This document shows, piece by piece, positions 53,901 to 62,599 of a stretch of 64,000 bases of DNA. The stretch is from assembly GCA_046343015.1 (NCBI GenBank), contig JBKDOL010000042.1, positions 1 to 64,000 of the forward strand, in the 5' to 3' direction. This DNA is from BJ22 sp021298375. GTDB lineage: Bacteria; Planctomycetota; Planctomycetia; Pirellulales; Pirellulaceae. The stretch's first letter is position 1. Every line of letters starts with the position of its first letter. Position numbers and translations under genes: made by a program. The notes under the pieces were generated by a model. It did not search any database. It had not been told where the DNA came from and saw only the letters and a program-made list of their open reading frames with translations.

Positions 53901-54152
53901 ATTCTGGCCAACAGCAACGCCCGGATCGTGGGCAGCAATTTTGAAGCCACTGCGGAACGGTTGAGTTACAACGAGCGGACCGATTTGCTGGTGATCGAAG
54001 GCGACGGTAGGCAGGATGCGAATCTCTGGTTTCAGCAGCAACCGGGTGCGAAGCGCGACCACCTCGTGGCCGGAAAAATCCTCTATCGGCCCGGGGATCA
54101 GTGGACCCAAATCGAGAAAGTTCGGAACGCGACGATCAATCAGGGACGGTAG
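50919..54152 (+). CDS. Giant LptC/LptA (OstA-like) LPS-export protein
   Basis: 1077 residues. One N-terminal membrane helix (about 17-38, YLLALAGTIFAYGLYALLVVP) anchors the protein, as in LptC. The rest is a long series of beta strands with OstA/LptA-like features in the middle and C-terminal part. There are repeated segments such as ISVDGDADVRLDSETRVTGEQLQML, NGNVRITTRQMEGQTPKLKA and EATAERLSYNERTDLLVIEG, the last typical of the LptA sugar-slide repeat. It would form the periplasmic bridge for LPS transport. The fusion of LptC and LptA-like parts and the length are unlike the 150-200-residue proteins of Proteobacteria. It follows kdsC on the same strand. Start codon TTG 50919 is taken because the helix follows at the right distance. 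Confidence 0.75.
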   Translation: MTEWVRKIQAYHPVAQYLLALAGTIFAYGLYALLVVPVLEGEPLQRATRNLVPAAPRIIDREKIDLATWLPPGSWELGSCKTLETAEGTIYFQDYLPREDGILEVFPFTMVFREERGGRAAIPGGRNPMIIRASRRAELKFERQVTWSGDPGRVEGGQLQGNVQLFRVPRSTHPDEGFSVWTENIQLTASRVSTIEQVEFQFGRHRGSGRNLVLDLAHKTPLELAQQDLSHISGVKRLELAFVEDLKLDLTNGAKAAAGQPADLVDVSCAGPFVFDFENLRASFKEQVLVKQLAAAGDTLSADQLDLLFNQVQALGDASQVAAEGSRSGKLELRSIVARGAPAIVSMPSREVRVKAAELEYDLQAGHVRARDPQMVEVRQAGQLVRAPQLDYRMREDGAMGTLLAEGAGLFARTDRLEQGGERTSVVQWSRQLSISQVSGGKLISVDGDADVRLDSETRVTGEQLQMLLAEQRLVETLPPEIIASGKQPKETWDYQPSELQVNGNVRITTRQMEGQTPKLKARWLANTELLNPVPLMRQSNRSRPQPASWAKQVVETQFPVQSVGSAGQDTGGLNSAAGWANTPRITGGEQPARDGMPASSGLASSDSVKAAALQFRGREVTATLQQLGNQTELRQLDIDGDVEVFQAGGAKPESGWSLTGGHLTLIPQGQELHRMSLSREARVVTEQMELTGPELQLDQAANRLWSNGAGRAKLRPNASAKQDKAGGELSAITASEASNRNQEIEIEWLGGMIFDGEKVYFEHAVQSAAVETRPDGTQTVLRTRSEGLNLLLDRPMNLRQLDAGSTAGAGGGEMKIKQIVLVDRIPGNGRAFQVSQPLGEPRPVLLEKYSVSPAGMMLDKQQINVPRIVMELETGDVTANGPGELLQWKPGGSGSGGGGLTSPLAREREAGQPAREGLEYMHCRFDENLQANTNRTEMRINGRVRAMVAAVADWEQRLDPDAERVPERATRISCDQVQIVQWTPRGSDQPTTEILANSNARIVGSNFEATAERLSYNERTDLLVIEGDGRQDANLWFQQQPGAKRDHLVAGKILYRPGDQWTQIEKVRNATINQGR

Positions 54153-54202
54153 ATTCGGTCGGGTCAAAGTCACGACGAGTATTTTGCGAGACAGGTGCAG
54201 CC

Positions 54203-55660
54203 ATGGGGCGGATAGATCGGAAATCGAAAGCGAATGCACCGGTCGGCAGGCGAAGGGCGGCCACGACCTCCCGGCTGAGGATGAGCGTGGTGTTGTGGGG
54301 TAGCCTGCTGCTCTGCGGCTGCTCCACGTGGCGGACGAACGATGTACTGGACCGCGTCGTCCCGACCAATGATCGGCCTTGGGTCGCCGATATGCAGCGA
54401 CTCTCGACTGCCGAGATTCAAGCCGAGGAGGTTGTCGTCAAAAACATTCGCAATTGCCAGTATGTGACGGCCAATGACTACGTAGTGAATTACTATGATC
54501 GGCGGATTCGCCTGGCGGATCTGAGGACCGTCGACTTCATCGTGGTTCCCTTTCAGACCAAGGCCTTGGCCCACACGATGCTCAGCTTTGGTCTGGTGGA
54601 CGGCACGTATCTCTGTGTGTCCGTCGAGATTCGGAAAGAGCTGGGAGAAGAGTACTCGCCGCTTCTGGGCGTGAGCAATCAGTTTGAGCTTTACTATCTG
54701 GTGGCCGATGAACGTGACGTGATTCGTCTGCGGACGCGTTACCGGGATGCGGAGGTCTATGTCTATCCGACGGTGGCGACTCCGGAGAACACGCGCGACC
54801 TGTTTTTGGACGTGATGCGGCGAGCCAACCAGCTGGCGATGCGTCCGGAGTTTTATCACACGCTGACGAACAATTGCACGACGAACATCGTGGAGCATGT
54901 GAACAAGCTGCAGCCACAGCGAGTTCCGTTTGGCTGGCAGGTTCTGCTCTCCGGCAATTCGGCCAAGTACGCCTATGACCTCGGCTTGCTCGACAACCGT
55001 CTGCCGTTTGAGGAATTGCGCGAACTGGCGCGCGTCAAGGACTTGGCGAATGAGAATTTTGAAGCACCGGACTTTTCGCGGCGAATTCGGGCCCGGCACG
55101 ACGAGATTGAGGCTGAGTTGGAGGCGACGCAAAGCGAGCGATACGACGGAGCCGAGTCGGGCGAAAGTGAAGGCGAGATGCGGGATCGTCTGGACGCGGA
55201 GTTTGGTCCAGCTGCAGAGCGGACGGCACCCGCGGCGGGCCGTTCCCGGCCGGGGCCGTTTCGCGCGCCTCAATTTCGGCCGGGCCTGAGCGAGGGGGTT
55301 GATAGTGAAATGAGCGACCGGCCAGGTGATGCGCCGCGAACTCGGGGAAAGATCGGAGCGGCGGCAGAGCGCGGGGCGCGGACAGCAGCGCGCACGATGC
55401 TCGGTCCTCCCCAAACCCCCGCCCAGGCGGTGCTGCAGGCCGCGGTGCCGGGTTCGGCTCAGGTGCGCGCCGCCCGGATGGGAGTCGGCGTGGCGACCGA
55501 CGTGGCCCGAGCGGCGCGGCAGCGGGCCGAGGCGCGGACTGGAACCGGGAGTGCGCCGAGGTTGGGTTCACAGCGTGCGGACGATTTCTCGACGGAGTCG
55601 GTGAAGGTTCCCGCATCCTCCGGTCTTTCTCAAAGGCAAGTGCCGGGAAACCGGCCCTGA
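54203..55660 (+). CDS. DUF4105 (Lnb-like) lipoprotein
   Basis: 485 residues from ATG 54203 (GCAG upstream). After a basic leader there is a hydrophobic segment with lipobox LLLCGC. The main domain (about residues 70-290) has the features of DUF4105: RTVDFIVVPFQTKALAHTML, then FGLVDGTYLCVSVEIRKE and NNCTTNIVEHVNK with the conserved CTT triad region. This is the Lnb N-terminal periplasmic domain family of unknown enzymatic role. The last 180 residues are Ala/Arg/Gly-rich and low-complexity. The in-frame start at 54101 overlaps the LptC-like gene and gives a longer polar leader. The short distance to that gene suggests an operon. Confidence 0.87.
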   Translation: MGRIDRKSKANAPVGRRRAATTSRLRMSVVLWGSLLLCGCSTWRTNDVLDRVVPTNDRPWVADMQRLSTAEIQAEEVVVKNIRNCQYVTANDYVVNYYDRRIRLADLRTVDFIVVPFQTKALAHTMLSFGLVDGTYLCVSVEIRKELGEEYSPLLGVSNQFELYYLVADERDVIRLRTRYRDAEVYVYPTVATPENTRDLFLDVMRRANQLAMRPEFYHTLTNNCTTNIVEHVNKLQPQRVPFGWQVLLSGNSAKYAYDLGLLDNRLPFEELRELARVKDLANENFEAPDFSRRIRARHDEIEAELEATQSERYDGAESGESEGEMRDRLDAEFGPAAERTAPAAGRSRPGPFRAPQFRPGLSEGVDSEMSDRPGDAPRTRGKIGAAAERGARTAARTMLGPPQTPAQAVLQAAVPGSAQVRAARMGVGVATDVARAARQRAEARTGTGSAPRLGSQRADDFSTESVKVPASSGLSQRQVPGNRP

Positions 55661-55864
55661 TTGCCCGCAAGGTGGCTCGATTTGCCTTTGCCGCAGCCGG
55701 AGAAAATGATTGGAATTTGCTCTTCGTTTTTTGGGCCAAACCGATAGGATTGGCGTTAACGGAATCGCCGCCGGGACCCATCTTCTCTCGCTGACCTGTT
55801 GTCAGCTGTCTGTGAATCGCTTGCGCTGCAGGTGCGCCCGGGGGCGGCATTTGATGTTGCTTCC

Positions 55865-57379
55865 ATGAATCTTTCGAATGCCTCGTGCGAGGCGAATCTT
55901 TCGACCACTCCGCCTCAGTTGGGATTGGTGCCGGGGAAGAGCGGTGACTCAGGAGGCCCGGTGGCGGGGCCACGAGCGACTGGTCCGCAGGGAGAGTTAA
56001 CGCCCGCTGTTCTGCCGCGCGCGGATGAGTCGCTTGAAGGAGTTGGGGAGAGCGGGGGCCAGGCGGCAGGGGGCGCGGACGTTTTTCGGCGCGGCAAGCA
56101 AGGCTTGCGTCGGGATCTCTGGAGCAGCACCGGAGATGGTGCGGCGTACAGCGGCATGGTCGGACTGGGGGAGGCTTACTTTGGCGCGTTCTTTCTGGCG
56201 ATTGGTGCATCGGACATTCAAATTGGCGTGCTGAGCACGGTGCCGTATCTACTGGGGAGCTTGTACCAGTTGCTGACTCCCTGGGGCGTGCGGCGGTTTT
56301 ATTCGTTTCGTCGCTGGGTGGTTTTCAATGCGGCCCTGCAGGCGACCGCGCTGCTGGTCATTTCGCTGCTGACCTTTGCCACGCAAGCCGAATTCTGGAA
56401 AGTGCTGGTTCTGCTCAGCCTCTACTGGAGTGGCGGCTTGGCCACGAGTCCCGTCTGGAACACGTGGATGGAGTTTCTGGTGCCGCGGCCGATTCGCAAG
56501 CAGTACCTCGCGGCGCGGATGAGCACCAGTCAGGTCGTGATGCTGGTGGCGATGCCGGCAGCGGGGCTGGCGATTCAGGCGAGCAGTCGCAGCGGCTATG
56601 AGCTGATCTGCTTTGGAGCGCTGATTTTGTTGGCCGCCGGCTGTCGCTATTTTTCGGCCGCGATGCTGGGAAGAAAGACGGAGCATCAGAGCTGGGTGCG
56701 GGCGGCGGCTCCGCATCCAGTCGAGGCCGCCCGCAGCGTGAGCGCGGAGAGTGGACGTCAGCGGGCCCGTGAAGTGGCCGGCCTGACGATTCCTTTCTTC
56801 GCCGCAATGCAGTTTGCAATCTACATCTCCAGTCCATACTTCGCGCCCTTTATGCTGCGGAATATGGAGCTGAACTACCTGCATTACATGTTTCTGATCG
56901 TGCTCAGCTATGTCGGCCGGGTTTTGATGCTGCAGTGGACCGGTGCGATTGCCCGACGTTACGGAACGGGATGGGTCCTGATGTTGGGCAGCCTCGGAAT
57001 GATTCCCCTGGCGGGACTCTGGTATTTCCACCAGTCATTTTTGTTTCTCTGTTTCCTGCAGTTGGGAGCGGGAGCGGCCTGGGGTTGCTACGAGTATGCG
57101 GTGATGATGTTGCTGGTTGAAAAAGTGACCGGACCGGGGCGGTTGTCCGTTCTCTCCTGGATCAACAGTTGCAACGGCTTGGCGATGGTTCTGGGGATGA
57201 TTGTCGGGGGGGCGCTGCTGCGCGGCCTCGGCGAGGGCGACAGCACGTTTATCTGCATCTTCCTGCTCTCCAGTCTGTTCCGCGTACTTTCACTGGCGGT
57301 GTTCCCTTACCGCCTGCTGCGCGAGGGTGGAGCGGGCGCGGTGACGCCGACACTGGTCCAGCGGGCGCGGATCGATTGA
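55865..57379 (+). CDS. Major facilitator superfamily transporter
   Basis: 504 residues with about 12 hydrophobic segments after a hydrophilic N-terminal region (about 1-80). The first helix pair starts YFGAFFLAIGASDIQIGVLS. The MFS-type loop between helices is visible (WGVRRFYSFRRW). Further helices include VLVLLSLYWSGGLATSPVWNTW, VVMLVAMPAAGLAI and YLHYMFLIVLSYVGRVLML. The substrate is unknown. It is upstream of two envelope-modification genes on the same strand, so export or flipping of a polysaccharide-related compound is conceivable. I use ATG 55865; an upstream TTG at 55799 is possible. Confidence 0.82.
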   Translation: MNLSNASCEANLSTTPPQLGLVPGKSGDSGGPVAGPRATGPQGELTPAVLPRADESLEGVGESGGQAAGGADVFRRGKQGLRRDLWSSTGDGAAYSGMVGLGEAYFGAFFLAIGASDIQIGVLSTVPYLLGSLYQLLTPWGVRRFYSFRRWVVFNAALQATALLVISLLTFATQAEFWKVLVLLSLYWSGGLATSPVWNTWMEFLVPRPIRKQYLAARMSTSQVVMLVAMPAAGLAIQASSRSGYELICFGALILLAAGCRYFSAAMLGRKTEHQSWVRAAAPHPVEAARSVSAESGRQRAREVAGLTIPFFAAMQFAIYISSPYFAPFMLRNMELNYLHYMFLIVLSYVGRVLMLQWTGAIARRYGTGWVLMLGSLGMIPLAGLWYFHQSFLFLCFLQLGAGAAWGCYEYAVMMLLVEKVTGPGRLSVLSWINSCNGLAMVLGMIVGGALLRGLGEGDSTFICIFLLSSLFRVLSLAVFPYRLLREGGAGAVTPTLVQRARID

Positions 57380-57645
57380 GCCCACGCCAAACTTCGGTCG
57401 AGCGCCGCGCGTGGTGAGGCGGCATCTTCGGCAGGATCGTTACAGGCGGCATCGGGGTGGTTGGAGAGGTCGAGGGACGCGGTTCGAAATTCCAACCGCC
57501 GGCCGGGCGTGACCAAGACTTGACGAGTTCGTCCGTCTGGCAGCGGTATCCCGAAGGCGGGTGTTTCCGCCCGGTGAAAAACGGATCGGCCCAGCCCCTC
57601 CCGACACTTTCTCCCGCTGCGCCCCTTGGCCGCGACCTCCCGCTC

Positions 57646-58758
57646 ATGAATTCGTCATCCGAATCCGTTGCCAAATCCCGCGTGCTGGAATTGGATGCCT
57701 TGCGGGCACTGGCTGCGCTGAGTTTGATGCTGTTTCATTTCACGCATGTCTATAGCGTCAAGTATGGCTACGCTCCGCCTCTCGGGTTCGAGTTTCCCTA
57801 TGGAAAGTATGGCACCCAGTTATTCTTCATGCTCAGCGGTTACGTCAATGCGATGACCTTGCTGGGGAAACGCGAGCCTTGGGACTTTCTGGCGGCGCGG
57901 GCAATTCGGATCCTGCCTTCCTATTATCTGGTGATTGCCGTCAACCTCGTCTTGCTGCTGTGGCTGCCATTTACTTTGCTCGGCAACTACAGTTGGCCGC
58001 AGGTTGCCGCCCAATTGACGGTTGTGCCCGGCCTTTTGGGATTTGAGTTTCTCGAACCCGTCACGTGGACGCTGCAGGTGGAAGTTCTGTTTTACGCTGC
58101 CTTGCTGGTGATGTATTGCAGCGGAGGCCTGGAACGACCTCTTCGGACGCTGCTCTGGTATCTGGCGATCTGCCTCGCCGGTACGTGGTGGTTGGGTGGG
58201 ATTGACGCTGAGCTGTCGGGGACTGCGGCGGCGGATCGGGCCAAGCTCTTGCAGGAATTGCTGCTGCTGCCCTACCTGCCACTGTTTGCGATGGGGATGC
58301 TGCTTTACGAAGTGCGGCGAGGAGCGGGGAGTCGGTTCTGGAACAGTTTGGGTGTTTTGGCCGCTGCGGTTGTCTTTCACACGATCGACCAGCGGGATCA
58401 TAATCCGGCGGCGACGATCCTGTTTCTCGGCTTATTGGCGGGAGCGGGTTGGGGAGTGCTGCCGCCACTGCGGTGCAGGCCGCTGGTCTTTGTCAGCACG
58501 ATTTCTTATTCGCTGTACCTGCTGCACAACAATCTGGGGACGACCTTCATTTACCATTTGAATCAGGCCGGCGTCCCCTCGCTGGTTTGCTTTCTCCTGG
58601 TGATTCCGTTTGTTATCGCCATCTCCAGCGCAGCGACTTTCTGGTTTGAGCAACCGATTTCAGCTTTCCTGCGCCGAGCCTGGAAAAATTGGCGCCGAAA
58701 CCTTAAGGCGAATCAGCAATTGCAGCCGGCAACTTACTTGACGGAGTCGAGACAATGA
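57646..58758 (+). CDS. Acyltransferase-3 family membrane protein
   Basis: 370 residues with about ten membrane helices. Start LELDALRALAALSLMLFHFT carries the conserved His of the family, followed by YGKYGTQLFFMLSGYVNAM, ARAIRILPSYYLVIA and VTWTLQVEVLFYAALLV. It is an O-acyltransferase of the OafA type and probably acetylates a surface glycan. ATG 57646 gives the standard N-terminus; the longer frame from 57457 adds a Pro/Ser-rich leader and is not needed. The stop overlaps the start of the next gene by four bases (ATGA), indicating translational coupling with the GNAT-type gene. Confidence 0.9.
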   Translation: MNSSSESVAKSRVLELDALRALAALSLMLFHFTHVYSVKYGYAPPLGFEFPYGKYGTQLFFMLSGYVNAMTLLGKREPWDFLAARAIRILPSYYLVIAVNLVLLLWLPFTLLGNYSWPQVAAQLTVVPGLLGFEFLEPVTWTLQVEVLFYAALLVMYCSGGLERPLRTLLWYLAICLAGTWWLGGIDAELSGTAAADRAKLLQELLLLPYLPLFAMGMLLYEVRRGAGSRFWNSLGVLAAAVVFHTIDQRDHNPAATILFLGLLAGAGWGVLPPLRCRPLVFVSTISYSLYLLHNNLGTTFIYHLNQAGVPSLVCFLLVIPFVIAISSAATFWFEQPISAFLRRAWKNWRRNLKANQQLQPATYLTESRQ

Positions 58759-59918
58759 CGGTGACAGGTGATTCATTGGGGGCAACCGTTCGCGTGCTCC
58801 GCGACTGGGAGCAGGTTCGGGCTGAGGCCGGAGACTGGAATCAGCTGGCCGGCGAAAACTTCATGCTCCGCAGAGAGTGGCTGGAGAGTTGGTGGGAAGC
58901 GATGCGCGATCCCGGGGATCAGTTAGCGATCATCGCCTGGTCGGACCCGCTCAGGAATCGGCGGGGGATCCTGCCGGGCTTTGTGACCCGCGGAATCCTC
59001 GGGCGAACCTATCGGCTGCTGGGGAGCGGAACGGTTTGCAGTGACGATCTGCAGTTGCTTGAGGACGAGGGCGAGCCAACGGAGTTCGCGAAATTGGCCG
59101 CCGAGTGCCTGGTGAGTTCCGCTTTTCGGCAAGCCTTTGGCAGATTGGATGCCGTTGAGTTGGAGGGGCATCTGCAGGGCGAGCCCTCGCTGGGCAGATT
59201 GACCGCGGAATTGCGGACGGCGGGTTGGGTTGCCGAGGAACGCGAACTGGCGGGAGCGTGGCGGGTGAAGTTGCCGGGAACCAGCGAGGAGCTGCTGGCT
59301 CAGTTGCCCAAGTCCCGCCGCCGAAAAGCAAACAAGGCCCGGCGACTATTGGCAGAGGGGCAAGTTAACTACGAATTCGCCGGGGAGTGGGCTCGGATCG
59401 GTTCCTTGTGGAATGAGTTTGTGCGCTTGCACCAGAAGCGGCGCGAGATCCTGGGCGAAGCGGGGTGCTTTTCCGATCCGCGATTCGAGCGGTTCCTGCG
59501 AAGTGCTGTCCAGCGCTTTGCCGGGCAGCAAGCGTGCTGGTTGGGAGTGCTTTGGTCCGCCGGCCAACCGGTCGGGATGAATCTGGTTTTTCTCCATCGG
59601 GCGATGGCCTGCGTTTACCAGGCGGGAATGGATCCAGAGCGATCCGAGCTGGACCCGGGTCATCTCATTAACTACTTCATGATCGAGAGGGCGATTGAGC
59701 AGAAGGTGGAGTGGCTGGACTTTCTGCGGGGCGATGAACCGTACAAAGAGGGCTGGGGAGCGGAACGCCGGGTGCTCTGCCGGTCCCGCTGCTTTGCTCC
59801 GCACTTGAGTGCTCGGTTGCGACAGACGGCTCTGGCGGCCGGGAGGGGACTGAAGGCCTGGTCGGCAAACTGGCTCAGCCAGCCTGCCGCGGCCCCGCCA
59901 GCCGCCTCGGTGGATTGA
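58755..59918 (+). CDS. BioF2/FemAB-like GNAT acetyltransferase
   Basis: 387 residues, overlapping the previous stop by four bases. The pattern is that of the GNAT_acetyltr_6 (BioF2-like, also called CelD-like) family. An N-terminal half begins FMLRREWLESWWEAM, followed by a linker with LPKSRRRKANKARRLL. The C-terminal half has a GVLWSAGQPVGMNLVFLHR strand and YQAGMDPERSELDPGHLINY, then EWLDFLRGDEPYKEGWG. These proteins occur in exopolysaccharide and cellulose gene clusters. It likely works with the coupled acyltransferase on the same glycan. No membrane helix is seen. Confidence 0.88.
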   Translation: MTVTGDSLGATVRVLRDWEQVRAEAGDWNQLAGENFMLRREWLESWWEAMRDPGDQLAIIAWSDPLRNRRGILPGFVTRGILGRTYRLLGSGTVCSDDLQLLEDEGEPTEFAKLAAECLVSSAFRQAFGRLDAVELEGHLQGEPSLGRLTAELRTAGWVAEERELAGAWRVKLPGTSEELLAQLPKSRRRKANKARRLLAEGQVNYEFAGEWARIGSLWNEFVRLHQKRREILGEAGCFSDPRFERFLRSAVQRFAGQQACWLGVLWSAGQPVGMNLVFLHRAMACVYQAGMDPERSELDPGHLINYFMIERAIEQKVEWLDFLRGDEPYKEGWGAERRVLCRSRCFAPHLSARLRQTALAAGRGLKAWSANWLSQPAAAPPAASVD

Positions 59919-60134
59919 GTTGCCAGCGTTCCCCTGCGGCGTTCCGCAACCTGATTCCCTGAGTTGGGGGATCTCGAGTGTCTCGTACCAAGGGGCAACT
60001 GGGTAAGCCCTCCGGCGGCTGGGTGTCAAACCGCTGAAATGCGCAAATCTGCGGGTTGCTGACCGGTTGGGAGCCAATTCCCGGGTTGCCTGCGGAAAGA
60101 ATCAGTTTGAAACCGATAGAGGGAGTGCAGCGAG

Positions 60135-60176
60135 CCGGTTATCTTGTGGTATTCCCCGGTTATCTTGTGGTATTCA
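60135..60176 (+). repeat. 21-nt tandem duplication
   Basis: The unit that begins CCGGTTATCTTGTGG and ends TATTCC lies at 60135-60155 and again at 60156-60176 with only the last base changed. It is in the 377-base spacer 59919-60295, which otherwise shows no gene or signal. Confidence 0.9.
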
Positions 60177-60295
60177 CTGCGGATTGGACCGCAGACAGCC
60201 CAGAAATGACGCTCCCGGCCAACCCGGGGAGCGTTTCTGAAGGCGGACTCATACCGACTGAACCCTCTCACCTAAACGCCCCGACAGCCCCTTCC

Positions 60296-61087
60296 ATGTC
60301 CATTTATTCGGAAACTGAGACGCTCAGCCCCCAGGCCGAGCAACCGATGGAGGAAGTTTCCTCCGCGGTTGAGGCTGGGCGAAAGCGGGCTCCCTGGATG
60401 CGGATGAACTGGGAGGACCTGCTGTTCATGCATTGGCCGGTGGCTCCGGCATTGCTGCGGAAGCTACTCCCTGAGAAAGTCGAACTGGAAACCTTTGACG
60501 GCAAGGCCTGGTTGGGAATCGTTCCCTTTCGGATGTCGGGGGTTGGGTTTCGCGGGTTGCCGAACCTCCCCTATGCCTCGTCTTTTCCCGAGTTGAACGT
60601 GCGGACCTACGTCAATGACGGTCAGCGTTCAGGCGTTTGGTTTTTCAGCCTCGACGCGACCAGTCGTTTGGCGGTTTGGGGTGGCCGCGTCCTTTATCGT
60701 TTGCCTTACAAAAAGGCGAGCATCGATATCGACCAGGACGGACACTGGATCCGCTATCAAAGCCGTCGCGACACGCTGGGCGGTAAGCGGATCGGGTTGA
60801 AGGTTGAGTACCGGCCGCTGGGCAAGACCTACAGCACCGCTCCGGGGACGCTGGAGCATTTTCTCACGGCTCGCGATTGCCTGTTTACGCAGGGAGCTTG
60901 CGGGCGAATCTTTCGCGGTGATGTGCGACACCCCAGCTGGCAACTGCAGACAGCCCAGGCGATTATCCACGACAACACGATGACCGCTCCGCTGGGGATA
61001 GAGTTGCCGAGCGAGTGCCCGGTGTTGCATTTTTCGAGGCGGACGCGAGTGGTCGCCTGGTCGCTGCGAGAACGCAGCCGAGCCTAG
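60296..61087 (+). CDS. DUF2071 domain protein (YqjF-like)
   Basis: 263 residues. From residue 37 it has the DUF2071 pattern: MNWEDLLFMHWPVAPALLR, LETFDGKAWLGIVPFRM, LPYASSFPELNVRTYV, GVWFFSLDATSRLAVW and a C-terminal PSWQLQTAQAIIHDN region. The family fold is known from YqjF of Bacillus, which binds small ligands (acetoacetate decarboxylase-like fold); the role here is unknown. ATG 60296 is chosen because the domain begins shortly after and the upstream frame crosses the 21-nt tandem repeat. No membrane segment. Confidence 0.85.
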   Translation: MSIYSETETLSPQAEQPMEEVSSAVEAGRKRAPWMRMNWEDLLFMHWPVAPALLRKLLPEKVELETFDGKAWLGIVPFRMSGVGFRGLPNLPYASSFPELNVRTYVNDGQRSGVWFFSLDATSRLAVWGGRVLYRLPYKKASIDIDQDGHWIRYQSRRDTLGGKRIGLKVEYRPLGKTYSTAPGTLEHFLTARDCLFTQGACGRIFRGDVRHPSWQLQTAQAIIHDNTMTAPLGIELPSECPVLHFSRRTRVVAWSLRERSRA

Positions 61088-61459
61088 CGCGAGTGGAAAG
61101 CTTTTTTTGCCTGCTCTGGCCGTGAAGTCGTTCCGGTTCTAATTCCGAATATTGCCTCGCGCTCTGCAGCAAGCGGATTGCCGCCATCGCTTAAGCCAAG
61201 GAAGCTCATCGTGGCCTGGCCGCGGAGCCGAAAGTTCGGCGGCGGGCAGATCTTGAGAGCCCCGGCTTATCGCAGTTAAAAGTCATCAGCCCGGCTCAAA
61301 ATCAGCCTGCACATGAGCTCGGGCCCCGGTCCAGCAGCAAGCGTTGGCGTCAAACGTCGGGCGATCCGGGCATCCTTGCCCCCACGGTGAGCAGTCTTTA
61401 GAGGATCGGGAAGGCTGAACCTCGGTTACAATGCAGCCAAGGTCAAACAGCTGCGAGGC
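61088..61459. other. Intergenic spacer, nothing recognised
   Basis: A 372-base stretch between the DUF2071 gene and the cytochrome peroxidase. A T-run (AAGCTTTTTTTGCC near 61100-61113) follows the DUF2071 stop but no stable hairpin precedes it. No repeat family member or tRNA is present. Confidence 0.45.
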
Positions 61460-62530
61460 GTGGACGTGGATAGCCGGCGAACAATCTGGATGCGTGTAGT
61501 GGGGGGCTGCGTTTTGGGCTTGGCGGCCGTTTGGTGCGCGGTTGGCGGCGCCCAAGAGCGAGTGAGCGAGTCGATACAGTTGCCAGCGTTGCCCGCCGAT
61601 ACGCTGCCGCCGACGGAGTTGCTCACGTCTATTCCGTTAGGATTTGAGCGTTGGCCAGAGCCGCCGGCTGACAATCCGCTGACGCTGGAGAAGGCCCTGC
61701 TGGGGCGGCGGTTGTTTTTTGATTCGATCCTTTCCCGCGATGGGAGCTTATCCTGCGCCAGTTGTCATTTGCCCGACCATGGGCTGGCGAGTCCAGACCC
61801 TGTGGCGATCGGGATTGGCGGTCAGCGCGGGCGGCGGAATTCACCTTCGCTGTACAACGTTGCCTGGGGCAAGAGTTTTTTCTGGGATGGGCGATCGATG
61901 TCGCTTGAGGAGCAGGCGCTGGCGCCGATTGTCAGTCCCTTGGAGTTGGGCAGCGACTTGCCTGCCGTGGTGGGGAAGTTGCGGCGGCACGCAGCCTATC
62001 CGCAGTTGTTTGCCGAGGCGTTTCCCGGGGAGCCGGATCCGGTAACCGAGGCCAATCTGGCGAAAAGTTTGGCCAGTTTTGAGCGGACGTTGGTGCGGGC
62101 CGGGGCGGAAGTCGATCGTTTCCATGCGGCGGAGTACGAAGCACTATCGCCCGAGGCGCGGCAGGGTTTGTGGATTTTCGAAAGCCGGGGATTTTGTTGG
62201 CAGTGTCATGCGGGGTCCAACTTCAGCGACGAGGCGTTCCACAACACTGGAGTGGGCTTTGGCCGCGACGGTCGCGATTTGGGGCGGTTTGAGGTAACGG
62301 GTGACGAGCGACACCGCTTTCAGTTCAAGACTCCCTCGCTGCGCGGCGTCGCCAGCACCGCTCCTTACATGCATGATGGAAGCATCAGGACGCTGGAAGA
62401 GGTCGTGGAGTTTTATTCCAAGGGTGGAGCGCCCAGCGACCCCGGGCTCGACCCGCAATTGCGACCGCTGCACTTGAGTGAGGTGGAAAAAGCGAACTTG
62501 GTCGAATACCTTAAAGCGCTTTCGAAGTGA
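61460..62530 (+). CDS. Di-haem cytochrome c peroxidase / MauG family protein
   Basis: 356 residues with an N-terminal signal (about residues 11-31, MRVVGGCVLGLAAVWCAVGG). Two haem-binding motifs are present: CASCH in LSCASCHLPDHGLAS (about residue 100) and CWQCH in SRGFCWQCHAGSNFSDEAFH. Also typical are FFWDGRSMSLEEQALAPI and TPSLRGVASTAPYMHDG. The protein would act in the periplasm, reducing hydrogen peroxide or carrying out MauG-like oxidation. GTG 61460 is used; GTG 61466 or ATG 61490 would place the signal closer to the start. Confidence 0.93.
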   Translation: MDVDSRRTIWMRVVGGCVLGLAAVWCAVGGAQERVSESIQLPALPADTLPPTELLTSIPLGFERWPEPPADNPLTLEKALLGRRLFFDSILSRDGSLSCASCHLPDHGLASPDPVAIGIGGQRGRRNSPSLYNVAWGKSFFWDGRSMSLEEQALAPIVSPLELGSDLPAVVGKLRRHAAYPQLFAEAFPGEPDPVTEANLAKSLASFERTLVRAGAEVDRFHAAEYEALSPEARQGLWIFESRGFCWQCHAGSNFSDEAFHNTGVGFGRDGRDLGRFEVTGDERHRFQFKTPSLRGVASTAPYMHDGSIRTLEEVVEFYSKGGAPSDPGLDPQLRPLHLSEVEKANLVEYLKALSK

Positions 62531-62599
62531 CGCCCGGGATGATCGATCGCGTGGATTGGTTGCTGGAGGGTGTAGGCCAGAGGCAAGTTTGGGGCGGGA

